Assembly (NCBI RefSeq): GCF_004323185.1
Contig: NZ_NAPS01000002.1
Coordinates: 1,773,892 to 1,837,891 of the forward strand
Direction: 5' to 3'
DNA from: Westiellopsis prolifica IICB1
GTDB lineage: Bacteria; Cyanobacteriota; Cyanobacteriia; Cyanobacteriales; Nostocaceae
DNA: 64,000 nucleotides
The notes beneath the pieces are model-generated. The model saw nothing but the letters and a program-made list of their open reading frames with translations, did not search any database and was not told the origin of the DNA. Position numbers and translations under genes: made by a program. Below, piece after piece: positions 8,761 to 18,110 of this stretch (positions are counted from its first letter, which is position 1; every line of letters starts with the position of its first letter).

Positions 8761-9781
8761 AATTGCAGTTGTAGCACCTCGGATGGTAAGTGGTGAAGTT
8801 GGTGGTGCAGAGCGCTTTCATTTAGGACTTACAAATTCACTCAACTCTACTGATACCAATACCGATTTGATTCAGGTGGTGATTGATGAATCTACTTTTG
8901 AAGCAATTGAAGAGTCATATTTACGCTGTTATGACTTAGATTTATCTGCATATGATGCAGTAATTTCTACAAAAGCACCTACCTATCTAGTGCGTCATCA
9001 TAATCATATATGCTATTTGCAGCATACTATTAGAGTTTTCTACGACATGTTTGAGAAAGAATTTCCTTATGCAGATGCAACTCTTAACAGTCGAAGAGAA
9101 CTTATACATAAATTAGATACAGGGGCTTTAAGAACTCCTAGAACTCGTAAAGTTTTTTCTCAAGGACACGAGATCAAACACAGACTTCTCCATTGGAACG
9201 GTATTGATAGTGAAGTTTTATATCCTGGAATTGTTATTAATTGCGCTTTCCCAGGAAATTATGAATATATATTTATGCCTGGAAGATTGCATCGCTGGAA
9301 GCGTGTTGATCTAGTAATTGAAGCGATGCGCTATGTCAAACATCCTGTTCATTTAAAGATTGCTGGTACAGGTGAAGATGAAAAACAATTACGCATACTG
9401 GCTGCTAATGATGAACGCATAGAATTTTTAGGTCGAGTCCCAGATGAAGAACTTGTGAATTTATACGCAAATGCTTTAGCAGTACCATTTGTGCCAATTC
9501 GAGAAGATTATGGTTATGTCACCTTAGAAGCTTTTGCTCATGCAAAACCAGTAATTACCTGTGAAGATTCTGGTGAACCATTGCAATTTGTGAAAAATGG
9601 TGACACAGGTTTTGTTGTTCCTCCTCATCCCAAAGAAATTGCTAAAGCAATTAACTATTTTGTCGAAAACCCAGAAAAGACTAAAAGTATGGGACACAAA
9701 GGTAAGGAAGATACTAGTTACATTACTTGGTCAAATGTATCTCAAACCCTTTTAAGTTGTTTACAGAGTAAAAGAGGGTAA
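8750..9781 (+). CDS. Glycosyltransferase family 4
   Basis: 343 aa GT-B fold enzyme. N-terminal half MTYKIAVVAPRMVSGEVGGAER has the usual acceptor-side GGAER loop; the C-terminal donor-binding half shows IFMPGRLHRWKRVDLVIEAM, KIAGTGEDEKQLR, and the EX7E-type region PIREDYGYVTLEAFAHAKPVI. I use ATG 8750; a TTG 12 bases upstream also stands in frame. It overlaps the methyltransferase gene and is followed after one base by the next transferase, so the genes form an operon. Sugar and linkage unknown. Confidence 0.9.
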   Translation: MTYKIAVVAPRMVSGEVGGAERFHLGLTNSLNSTDTNTDLIQVVIDESTFEAIEESYLRCYDLDLSAYDAVISTKAPTYLVRHHNHICYLQHTIRVFYDMFEKEFPYADATLNSRRELIHKLDTGALRTPRTRKVFSQGHEIKHRLLHWNGIDSEVLYPGIVINCAFPGNYEYIFMPGRLHRWKRVDLVIEAMRYVKHPVHLKIAGTGEDEKQLRILAANDERIEFLGRVPDEELVNLYANALAVPFVPIREDYGYVTLEAFAHAKPVITCEDSGEPLQFVKNGDTGFVVPPHPKEIAKAINYFVENPEKTKSMGHKGKEDTSYITWSNVSQTLLSCLQSKRG

Positions 9782-9782
9782 A

Positions 9783-11831
9783 GTGAGTCAAAATCAAAAA
9801 TTTCAAGTCACTGTTTTAGATATGCAGCCTATTGATCCTCCAGTTGGAGGAGGAAGACTGAGATTATTAGGTTTGTATCACGATATGGGTAGTAAGCTTC
9901 CTACTACTTACATAGGTACCTATGATTGGAAAGGAGAAAAGTATCGTAGACATAAATTGAGCGATACTTTAGAAGAAATTGATATACCACTGAGTGATGC
10001 ACACTTTGCTGCTTGTGCTGAATGGCAGTCAAAAGTGGGTGGTAAAACAATAATAGATTCTTGTTTTAACTTGCTAGCTCATCATTCACCGGAATTTGTA
10101 GAAACAGCAAGAAAAAGAGTCGCCGCATCAGATATTGTCATTTTCTCTCATCCTTGGATTTATCCGTTGGTGAAAGATTTATTGCGATCGCGTCCTCAAT
10201 TAATCGTTTATGATTCTCAGAATGTAGAAGGATTACTTAGAACAGATTTATTGGATGATGATGGTTTTGGAACTGAAATTGCTAAAAACGTAGTCAATAT
10301 AGAATATCAACTCTGTCATGATTGCAATTTGATTCTTGCTTGCTCCCATGAAGATAGAGAGCTATTTCATAAATTATATAAAGTGCCATTTAGCAAAATA
10401 GCTATTGTTCCCAATGGTGTATTTACAAATAAAATTCAAAAAGTTGACGACAGCATTAGATATGCAGCTAAACAGAAACTAGGTCTAGAAAATTCTTTAC
10501 TTGCTATTTTTGTTGGCAGTTCCTATACACCCAATATTGAAGCTGCCAGGTTTATTATTGAAAAGTTAGCTCCTGCACTTCCTGAAGTTCAATTTGCCAT
10601 CTGTGGAGGTGTATGTACTAATTTTAATCAATTGGAATTGATTAATAAAAATATTTCTAATATAATTTTAACAGGCTTTTTAAAAGAAGAGGAAAAACTT
10701 AACTACTTAGCTGCGGCTGACCTAGCCATCAACCCCATGTTTTCTGGATCAGGCACAAATATAAAAATGTTTGATTTTATGGCTGCGGGTCTACCTATTG
10801 TGTCAACTCCTATAGGAGCAAGAGGCATTTTCCAAGGCTCAGAGCCAGCGTATCATATATCAACAGAAGCAAATTTTGTTAAAGGTATCCAGCTTCTACT
10901 TCAAGATAAAGGTTATGCGAAGGAACTTGGTAAATCAGCTAGGATATTAGCAGAAAGGAAATATTCATGGGAAAGAATCTCAAAAAAATTAGGGCTACTG
11001 TTATCCATAAATAGAGCCAATATTGATGTGAAACGTCCTGACTTTAGTGTCATTATTCCTTCCTACGAAAGACATCACAAATTAGAGGAATTACTAAACT
11101 GTTTGCAAAATCAAATTTGCCAAGATTTTGAAATAATTATAGTTGATCAAAGTCGAAAACCTTGGGAAAGAAAAAATAGTTATCCTGACTTAGATATACT
11201 TTACATTCATACTGATATCAAAGGGGCTGTCATAGCACGTAATACAGCCGCTTTCTATGCTAGGGGTGAAATACTTGCCTTTACAGATGACGATTGTCAG
11301 CCTAAACCTGATTGGTTAAAGAATAGTCTGAAATATTTTTATGAGAAAGAAGTAGTTGGTATAGAAGGACTAATTATCTCAGACAAATTAGAAGACAAAA
11401 ACTACCGTCCTGTAACCAATATAGGTTTTGAAGGAATTGGTTTTATGACTGCCAATTTACTAGTTAGACGAGAAATTTTTATGGCAGTTGATGGATTTGA
11501 TGAGTCTTTTGAGAATCCTCATTTTCGAGAGGATACAGATTTGGGTTGGCGAATCAGTAACTACGGCAAAATTCCTTTTGCCCATGATGTATGTGTTTTT
11601 CACCCACCTCATCTTCGTTGCGATCATCGTGAAAGTCTTGAAGAAAGATGCCGCTTTTTTGAGAAAGATGTTTTGTTGATGAAAAAGCATCCTGAACGCT
11701 ATCGAGAACTATTCATCATGGAGTCTCACCACTATAAAACTCCAGGTTTTAGAGAAAATTTTTTAAGAGGAGCAATAAAATACAATATTGAAATTGATAG
11801 TTTTTATTTTAATTTTTTAGAAAAATGCTAA
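9783..11831 (+). CDS. Bifunctional glycosyltransferase: GT4 fused to GT2
   Basis: 682 aa, GTG start directly after the previous stop. Residues 1-400 are a GT-B transferase (PVGGGRLRLLGLY near the start, LAIFVGSSYTPN, GSGTNIKMFDFMAAGLPIV). Residues about 420-680 are a GT-A family 2 domain: FSVIIPSYERHHKLEELL, then the metal-binding TDDDCQP near residue 500 and GFDESFENPHFREDTDLGWR. Two transferases in one chain suggest two consecutive sugar additions. Both domains look intact. Substrates cannot be told. Confidence 0.9.
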   Translation: MSQNQKFQVTVLDMQPIDPPVGGGRLRLLGLYHDMGSKLPTTYIGTYDWKGEKYRRHKLSDTLEEIDIPLSDAHFAACAEWQSKVGGKTIIDSCFNLLAHHSPEFVETARKRVAASDIVIFSHPWIYPLVKDLLRSRPQLIVYDSQNVEGLLRTDLLDDDGFGTEIAKNVVNIEYQLCHDCNLILACSHEDRELFHKLYKVPFSKIAIVPNGVFTNKIQKVDDSIRYAAKQKLGLENSLLAIFVGSSYTPNIEAARFIIEKLAPALPEVQFAICGGVCTNFNQLELINKNISNIILTGFLKEEEKLNYLAAADLAINPMFSGSGTNIKMFDFMAAGLPIVSTPIGARGIFQGSEPAYHISTEANFVKGIQLLLQDKGYAKELGKSARILAERKYSWERISKKLGLLLSINRANIDVKRPDFSVIIPSYERHHKLEELLNCLQNQICQDFEIIIVDQSRKPWERKNSYPDLDILYIHTDIKGAVIARNTAAFYARGEILAFTDDDCQPKPDWLKNSLKYFYEKEVVGIEGLIISDKLEDKNYRPVTNIGFEGIGFMTANLLVRREIFMAVDGFDESFENPHFREDTDLGWRISNYGKIPFAHDVCVFHPPHLRCDHRESLEERCRFFEKDVLLMKKHPERYRELFIMESHHYKTPGFRENFLRGAIKYNIEIDSFYFNFLEKC

Positions 11832-12118
11832 TAATTTTAATATCAATTCAGTTTAATATCAATTCAGTATTTTATAATAAACTAAAAATATCAAATCCAA
11901 AATAATCTTTGATTTGATTATAATTTAAAATATAAGTATCGCTTAATTGAGACATATCAAAAAGAGTAACTTGAATTTTATGGAGAATCTTATAGATAAT
12001 TGAATGCACATACTTCAAGTAATAATGTACAATATTAACTTTTATGACTATTTGTTTAACTTGTATATTTAGTAATAAAATACAAATCAATCATTAAACA
12101 ATTAGAGAACTTGATTAC
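11832..12118. other. AT-rich gap without a supported gene
   Basis: Very AT-rich DNA after the GT4-GT2 fusion, with a direct repeat of tttaatatcaattcag (11846-11872 region). A 72-codon frame on the minus strand has a composition typical of random AT-rich DNA, so I do not call it. The gap ends in the hairpin at 12119. Confidence 0.6.
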
Positions 12119-12149
12119 ATCGACATATTTAATCACTAAATATGTCGAT
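12119..12149. promoter_or_regulatory. Perfect 13-bp inverted repeat upstream of GT2 gene
   Basis: atcgacatattta (12119-12131), five-base loop, exact complement (12137-12149), 64 bases before the ATG at 12214. AT-rich and without a clear U-run, it could be an operator, a weak terminator of the upstream operon, or a small MITE end. Confidence 0.45.
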
Positions 12150-12213
12150 TGTTACATTCTAAAATGATGTGTTGAAAAGGGTTGAAGTGGTGTGCAGTAT
12201 AAGGAGTATAGAT

Positions 12214-12903
12214 ATGAAATTATCTGTTGTAATTCCTTGCTATAACGAACTTGGAACAATTGGTCAAGTTGTTACAGCAGTGAAAGCTTCTCCAGTGAAG
12301 GACTGTGAAATTATTATAGTTGATGATTGTTCAAAAGATGGCACACAAGAACTTCTCAAATCCAAAATAGAAGCACAGGTAGATAAAGTCATTTATCATC
12401 CACGCAACTTAGGTAAAGGAGCTGCTTTAAGAACTGGATTTGCTGCTGCTACAGGCAATATTGTAATTGTTCAAGATGCAGATTTAGAGTATGATCCGCA
12501 AGAATATTTAATAATGATTCAACCTATTTTAGATGACAAAGCTGATGTGGTCTTTGGCTCTCGTTTTCAAAGTGGTAGACCTCATAGAGTTGTGTATTAT
12601 TGGCACAGGCTAGGAAATGGATTTTTAACAATGTTGTCTAATATGTTCACTAACATAAATCTTACAGACATGGAAACTTGTTATAAAGCTTTCCGACGCG
12701 AAGTAATTCAATCAATTAAAATACAAGAAAATCGATTTGGATTTGAACCTGAGATAACAGCGAAAGTGGCAAAAAAGGGATGTCGTATTTATGAAGTCGG
12801 TATATCTTATTATGGACGTACATATAAAGAAGGTAAAAAAATAGGCTGGAAAGATGGGATAAGAGCTATAATTTGCATCTTCAAATATAATCTTTTAAAT
12901 TAA
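12214..12903 (+). CDS. Polyprenyl-phosphate sugar transferase, GT2 (DPM1/GtrB/ArnC-like)
   Basis: 229 aa. ATG 12214 chosen because AAGGAG lies 7 bases upstream and the GT2 fold starts at once ([20 protein letters not shown]). DDCSKDGT and the catalytic QDADLEYDP (about residue 87) are DPM1-like; [13 protein letters not shown] and [12 protein letters not shown] also fit the DPM-like subfamily that charges undecaprenyl or dolichyl phosphate with one sugar. No C-terminal membrane segments, unlike GtrB/ArnC. It is followed by a polytopic membrane protein and an EamA-type protein, the layout of a lipid-linked sugar donor system. Confidence 0.88.
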   Translation: MKLSVVIPCYNELGTIGQVVTAVKASPVKDCEIIIVDDCSKDGTQELLKSKIEAQVDKVIYHPRNLGKGAALRTGFAAATGNIVIVQDADLEYDPQEYLIMIQPILDDKADVVFGSRFQSGRPHRVVYYWHRLGNGFLTMLSNMFTNINLTDMETCYKAFRREVIQSIKIQENRFGFEPEITAKVAKKGCRIYEVGISYYGRTYKEGKKIGWKDGIRAIICIFKYNLLN

Positions 12904-13062
12904 ACAATCAATTTAATTACAATCAGTCAGAATTTTATAAATCAACTGAAGTTAGTGCTTGATTATCTGATACAAGTTTAAGACTACTAAGAAAGCATAA
13001 ATTATTGCAAATTTACAATTCTACTATTCACAGTCGAATTACTTTAGTTTGAAAATCAAGAT

Positions 13063-15177
13063 ATGCATAGTTTTAAAAATCAATATTTGCTAATTAATAA
13101 TAAGTTAATGAAGTTCCGAAGTCATGGATTTTTAATACATGCACTCATTTGTGCTTTAGGAATATTCATAGCTTTTTACCCAACTATTTTAAGTGGTTTT
13201 CATCGTATACAAACAGATCCAGGAGATACTGTCTTAAATAATTACTTTTTAGAACATTCTTTTCAACTTTTATCTAATAAAAACTATCAAGGTGAATTAT
13301 GGTCACCTACATTTTTTTATCCTTATAAAAGGGTTTTAACTTTTTCAGATAATCTATTTGGTTCAGCACCTATTTATTGGTTATTTAGAACTTTTTTATT
13401 ACCTAATTTAGCATTTCAATTATGGATGATTACTGTCTGTATTCTTTCTTTTGTTAGCTTTGCAATGTTAATGCAAAGATACAGAGTTAATCATATATTA
13501 AGTGCTTTGGGTGCTTTTCTATTTGCTTTTGGGATGCCCAGAATTTCTCAAATAGGTCATCAACAGCTACTTCCTCAGTTTTTCACTCCTCTAGCCTTTC
13601 TAATAGCTTGGGAGTGTTTCAAAAAACCAACCATAAAAAGGTTAGCTTTATTTTTGTTACTAACTTATCTACAAGTTCTGGCAGGAGTTTATCTAGGGTG
13701 GTTTTTCTTATTTAGCTTACCTATATTTTTTAGTATAGCTTACAAATTAGATAAGGAAGCCAATATTAGGCTTTTAGCTTACTGGCGCTCCAACCGTGCA
13801 GCTGTTACTTCTATTTTTTTGTGCTGGTTAGGCATTATGCTCCTAACTTTGCTTCCATATATTCAAGCTAAATCTGTTTTAGGAGCACCTCTTTATTCAC
13901 AGGTTGACAAAATGCTACCAAGAATTTCCTCTTGGTTCTCTGTTCCATCAACTAGCCTTTGGTCATCTTTACTTTTTTGGGCTTCTAAAGATTTACCTAT
14001 GGCTTGGGAACATCAAATGTTTGCTGGTTTTACAGTGGTGTTATTAACTGGAATTACGATATACACACTATTTTTCAGAAAAGCTATACTTTCCGTTGAA
14101 AGAGCATTATTAATTCAGACATGTTTACTAGTTTTTATTATTCTGTTTTGCTTATCATTACGTCTACCATTTGGATTAACACTTTGGAAAATAATTTATG
14201 AATTTGTGCCAGGAGCTTCTGTCATCAGAGCAGTAACTAGGATATGGACAGTTGCTTATTTTTATCTATTTATAGCTTTAACATTATGTTTTGATTCCAT
14301 CATCAATGTATTTTTTGCTAAAAAGCATATCCGACTATTAGTATCCACTATAGTTTTCTTTATAGTCTTCTCAGAACAAATTGTATTTAACATACCCAGT
14401 TATGAAAAATCTTATGTCAGCAAGCAAGTTAATGAAATTCGCCATCTAATAGAAAAAAACTGTGATATGGCATATGTACAATTGGATTCTAAACAGCCTT
14501 TTTACGTCAGTCAGCTATCTGCTATGTGGGCTGGAATCGAGGCAAACAAACCGATAATTAATGGTTATTCTGGTAATGTTCCGCCTCAATATGGAGATAA
14601 TGCAATATCAATGAACACAATTCAACTTATTAATTGGCTGAATATAGCTGGGAAAAATATTTCTGGTCAGTTATGCATTTTAAGTCCTAAACTAGAGAAA
14701 AATAATGATACTCTATTAAGTGATTACATAGAACAAACAAAACAAAAACCTGAGTATTCGGAAAATTTTATTTCTTATAAAATTAATTTACCCTTTTTAC
14801 AGAAATTTGGTCAAGATCTTAAATACTTTGATATACCTAAAACTGCAATAACTAATTCTGAAATTAAAATACCAGTTATTATCAAAAACACTAGTAATTT
14901 TATCTGGTCAAATAAAGGTATTAAACATACTAATTTTTCTTATCGTTGGATAGATTTTAATGGCAAAATAGTTAATTTTAATGGAAATGGCAAACGTACT
15001 GGATTACCTTATGACTTATCTCCTGGAGATTCAACAGCATTAAATGTAGTTATAAAAACACCTGATATTCCAGGAAAGTATAAATTAATTTTGACAATGG
15101 TTCAAGAAAATGTCGCTTGGTTTAATGATAAAAACCCTAATTATCCGGAAGTTTTTATAGAAATTGTTTCACAATAA
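13063..15177 (+). CDS. Polytopic membrane protein, GT-C-like, with C-terminal beta domain
   Basis: 704 aa. About ten to eleven hydrophobic segments between residues 25 and 450; the first extracytoplasmic loop holds TDPGDTVLNNYFLEH, reminiscent of the acidic first loop of GT-C transferases. After the membrane part comes a soluble region, and residues about 600-704 look like a beta-sandwich with the spaced pattern SYRWIDFNG, GKRTGLP, LSPGDS, PGKYKL, VQENVAWF. I know this pattern from various surface-glycan proteins but not a defined function. Probably transfers a lipid-linked sugar in the periplasm; this is inference from fold and neighbours. Confidence 0.7.
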   Translation: MHSFKNQYLLINNKLMKFRSHGFLIHALICALGIFIAFYPTILSGFHRIQTDPGDTVLNNYFLEHSFQLLSNKNYQGELWSPTFFYPYKRVLTFSDNLFGSAPIYWLFRTFLLPNLAFQLWMITVCILSFVSFAMLMQRYRVNHILSALGAFLFAFGMPRISQIGHQQLLPQFFTPLAFLIAWECFKKPTIKRLALFLLLTYLQVLAGVYLGWFFLFSLPIFFSIAYKLDKEANIRLLAYWRSNRAAVTSIFLCWLGIMLLTLLPYIQAKSVLGAPLYSQVDKMLPRISSWFSVPSTSLWSSLLFWASKDLPMAWEHQMFAGFTVVLLTGITIYTLFFRKAILSVERALLIQTCLLVFIILFCLSLRLPFGLTLWKIIYEFVPGASVIRAVTRIWTVAYFYLFIALTLCFDSIINVFFAKKHIRLLVSTIVFFIVFSEQIVFNIPSYEKSYVSKQVNEIRHLIEKNCDMAYVQLDSKQPFYVSQLSAMWAGIEANKPIINGYSGNVPPQYGDNAISMNTIQLINWLNIAGKNISGQLCILSPKLEKNNDTLLSDYIEQTKQKPEYSENFISYKINLPFLQKFGQDLKYFDIPKTAITNSEIKIPVIIKNTSNFIWSNKGIKHTNFSYRWIDFNGKIVNFNGNGKRTGLPYDLSPGDSTALNVVIKTPDIPGKYKLILTMVQENVAWFNDKNPNYPEVFIEIVSQ

Positions 15178-15370
15178 CTGATGAAATATTTTATATCTTT
15201 TTTATACAATCTTACTGATATCTATAAAATACTTGAACATATAAAAATGTAATTTTAAAAAACATGATTGTCAATAAAAATATTAATTGTTGTCATTTCA
15301 CAATACTTATTCAAACCTTATATCAACATAAATTGTCTAAAATTATCATCAATAATTAAAGGAATTTTAT

Positions 15371-15739
15371 ATGACACCGCAGGAATTTAGCTTACTACTC
15401 ATGTCAGTTTTAGCTAGTGTAGCAGGTCAGTTTTTTTTAAAAACAGGTGCATTAAAGTTAGGTAAAGTTAACATAGAAAATGTTCTTAGTCATATTCTGA
15501 ACATTATTACAGTACCTGAACTTCTATTAGGGCTTATCTGCTATGCTCTAGGTGCTGTAGCTTATATACTTGTTTTAACCAGAGTCAACCTTAGTGTTGC
15601 TAGCCCTTCTGTATCCTTAGTTTACGTTTTTGCAGTATTACTAGGTTATTTTATCTTTAGAGAAACAATATCATTGATACGTCTCACAGGCTTGAGCTTT
15701 ATTATAATCGGGGTCATATTAGTAGTCTGGCAAAAATAA
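15371..15739 (+). CDS. EamA/SMR-type four-helix membrane protein, putative lipid-linked sugar flippase
   Basis: 122 aa, four hydrophobic segments, a single EamA half-unit like ArnE/ArnF. ASVAGQFFLKTGALKLG at the start and ARVNLS-like SVASPSVSLVYVFAVLLGYFIFRETIS are family landmarks. ATG 15371 has an AAAGGAA ribosome site 8-10 bases upstream. With the DPM-like GT2 and the GT-C-like protein before it, it probably moves the prenyl-phosphate sugar across the membrane. A small multidrug transporter is the alternative. Confidence 0.75.
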   Translation: MTPQEFSLLLMSVLASVAGQFFLKTGALKLGKVNIENVLSHILNIITVPELLLGLICYALGAVAYILVLTRVNLSVASPSVSLVYVFAVLLGYFIFRETISLIRLTGLSFIIIGVILVVWQK

Positions 15740-15755
15740 AATCTAAGTTACAGCC

Positions 15756-16721
15756 ATGACCAAAAAAGCCCTAATCACCGGTTTAACCGGACAAGATGGT
15801 TCTTATCTCGCCGAACTCCTTTTAGAAAAAGGCTACCGAGTATTCGGTTTAGTTCGTCGTTCTAGCACCAGTAACCTAGAGCGCATTAGTCATCTGTCTA
15901 ACCAAATCCAAATAGTATCTGGTGACTTGTTAGATCAATCTTCGCTGATGGATGTGGTGACTGATTGTCAACCAGATGAAATATATAACCTTGCATCTCA
16001 AAGTTATGTTCCTCTATCTTGGACACAACCAGCCCTCACTGCTGAATATACTGCTTTGGGAGTGTCACGCCTACTAGAAGCAATTCGGCGCTGTAAACCG
16101 GATGCTAAATTTTACCAAGCTTCCAGTAGTGAAGTTTTTGGGCAACCTGATGAGTCACCCCAAACCGAACGTACCGCTTTTCGTCCACGCAATCCCTATG
16201 GTGTTGCTAAAGCTTATGCTCATTGGATGACAGTTAACTATCGTCAAAAGTATGATCTTTTTGGTTGCTGTGGGATCACCTATACCCATGAATCTCCCCG
16301 TCGCGGTACAGAGTTTGTATTTCGCAAAATTACCCATACTGCGGCGATGATTAAACTCGGTTTAGCCCAAGAATTAAAACTTGGTAATTTAGATGCACGT
16401 CGTGACTGGTGCTATGCAAAAGATGCAGTCAATGGAATGTGGTTGATGTTGCAGCAAAGTAAAGCAGATGACTACATTATTGCCAGTGGTGAAACTCATT
16501 CGGTGCGGGAACTGGTAGAATGTGCATTTAACTATTTAGATTTGAACTGGGAAGATTATGTATCTGTTGATCCTGCATTCTACCGTCCAGATGAACCAGT
16601 ACAATTAGTTGGTTGTATTTATAAGATTAAAGCGGAACTCGGTTGGAAACCGCAGTATTCCTTTGAACAGATGGTGCAATTAATGGTAGAAAACGATTTG
16701 AAAGAATTAAGCGATAAATAA
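15756..16721 (+). CDS. gmd: GDP-mannose 4,6-dehydratase
   Basis: 321 aa short-chain dehydrogenase that turns GDP-D-mannose into GDP-4-keto-6-deoxymannose, precursor of fucose, rhamnose and perosamine. Rossmann motif TGLTGQDGS (residues 8-16), SSSEVFG, catalytic Tyr148 and Lys152 in YGVAK, and the ESPRRG segment that contacts NADP are all present. The codon use and GC are higher than in flanking transferase genes. No fucose synthase or RmD reductase is in this window, so the final sugar is unknown. It starts 16 bases after the flippase gene. Confidence 0.93.
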   Translation: MTKKALITGLTGQDGSYLAELLLEKGYRVFGLVRRSSTSNLERISHLSNQIQIVSGDLLDQSSLMDVVTDCQPDEIYNLASQSYVPLSWTQPALTAEYTALGVSRLLEAIRRCKPDAKFYQASSSEVFGQPDESPQTERTAFRPRNPYGVAKAYAHWMTVNYRQKYDLFGCCGITYTHESPRRGTEFVFRKITHTAAMIKLGLAQELKLGNLDARRDWCYAKDAVNGMWLMLQQSKADDYIIASGETHSVRELVECAFNYLDLNWEDYVSVDPAFYRPDEPVQLVGCIYKIKAELGWKPQYSFEQMVQLMVENDLKELSDK

Positions 16722-16783
16722 TATCAAATACCGCTCATTTAAAACATCACAGTGAAAATATAAACGACATTTGAGGAGAAAAA

Positions 16784-18085
16784 ATGGAACAAAAACCTGA
16801 AATTAGCAACAACACCAATAACGATAATTTTGGTGTGAATATTTCAGGTTATGTTAACAGTGAATTTGGACTTGGTGAAGGAGTCAGAGGAACAATAAGA
16901 GCCGTTGAAGCGGCTAAAATTCCTTTTGTGATTAATAATTGTACTTTTAACACTATGCATAGGAAGATGGATTCTTCCTACACAGATTTTACTGATGAGA
17001 ATCCTTATCCAATAAATATTATTCAGGTAAACGTAGATATGATAAACACTTTTATCAGTTCTACTAGTCCTGAATATTTCCAAAACAAGTATAATATCGG
17101 ATTTTGGGCATGGGAATTACCAGAATTTCCCAAAGCATGGTTGTCAGCGTTTAACCTTTTTAATGAAATATGGACTCCCAGTGCTTATTGTGTTGAGGCG
17201 ATCGCACCGATATCTTCTATCCCAGTGCTGAAGGTTATGCATAGTATCTCACTTCCCCAACCTTCAATCAGTAAACAATCACTAGGCTTACCAGACAGTA
17301 AATTTATTTTTCTATTTATATTTGATTTTTGTAGTGTATTTGAACGAAAAAACCCTCTTGCAACTATTGAAACATTTCAACAAGCTTTTGGTAAAAGTAA
17401 TCAAAATGTACAATTAGTAATTAAGTTTTCTAATAGTAAATACTTTCCAGAAAAACTCAAACAACTAAAAGATTTAGTAGAGGATTTCAAAAACATTAAA
17501 CTCATTGATGATTATTTACTCAAAGAAGAACTGAATGCTCTAATTTATCACTGTGATTGCTATATATCTTTACATCGCTCTGAAGGTTTTGGTTTGACTA
17601 TGGCAGAGGCTATGTATTATGGAAAACCAGTGATAGCAACTGGTTATTCAGCCAATCTTGATTTCATGAATATTAATAATAGCTTTCTAGTCAAATATTC
17701 TTTAGTGGCGATCGCAGAAGATTATGGCCCTTACAAAAAAGGAAATTTATGGGCAGAACCAGATATTGATCATGCTGCATACTTAATGCAGTATGTATTT
17801 AATAATTATGAAGATGCTAAACAAATTGGCAAAAGAGCATCTGAGCATATCAAGTCTGTGTTAAGTCCAAAAGTCATTGGAGAAAAGATCAAAAATAGAT
17901 TAGCTCATGTAATGCAGAGGCGTAAGCATTCCTCAAATATTGATAATATCTATACAGAACTGCAATATCAAACATTAGAAATTCAAAGATTACAAAACCT
18001 AGTTACAACTATGGAAACGAGTAAGTTTTGGCAGTTGCGAAATCAATGGTTGAAATTGAAACAAAATATCTTCTTTACTAAGTAA
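16784..18085 (+). CDS. Glycosyltransferase family 4 with C-terminal coiled coil
   Basis: 433 aa, GT-B fold. ATG 16784 with TGAGGAG about 8 bases upstream. GYVNSEFGLGEGVRGTIRA near the start and WAWELPEFPKAW are typical of a group of bacterial GT4 enzymes; donor-site region HRSEGFGLTMAEAMYYGKPVIATG near residue 264. The last 50 residues form a short amphipathic coiled coil (ELQYQTLEIQRLQNLV) that may bind membrane or a partner. Sugar unknown. Confidence 0.88.
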   Translation: MEQKPEISNNTNNDNFGVNISGYVNSEFGLGEGVRGTIRAVEAAKIPFVINNCTFNTMHRKMDSSYTDFTDENPYPINIIQVNVDMINTFISSTSPEYFQNKYNIGFWAWELPEFPKAWLSAFNLFNEIWTPSAYCVEAIAPISSIPVLKVMHSISLPQPSISKQSLGLPDSKFIFLFIFDFCSVFERKNPLATIETFQQAFGKSNQNVQLVIKFSNSKYFPEKLKQLKDLVEDFKNIKLIDDYLLKEELNALIYHCDCYISLHRSEGFGLTMAEAMYYGKPVIATGYSANLDFMNINNSFLVKYSLVAIAEDYGPYKKGNLWAEPDIDHAAYLMQYVFNNYEDAKQIGKRASEHIKSVLSPKVIGEKIKNRLAHVMQRRKHSSNIDNIYTELQYQTLEIQRLQNLVTTMETSKFWQLRNQWLKLKQNIFFTK

Positions 18086-18110
18086 TAATTAATCGGTAAT
18101 ACCAATAATC

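Noticed and set aside
11872-12090. 72-codon frame on the minus strand
   Set aside because: Ile/Tyr/Asn-rich, as expected of random AT-rich DNA; no ribosome site.
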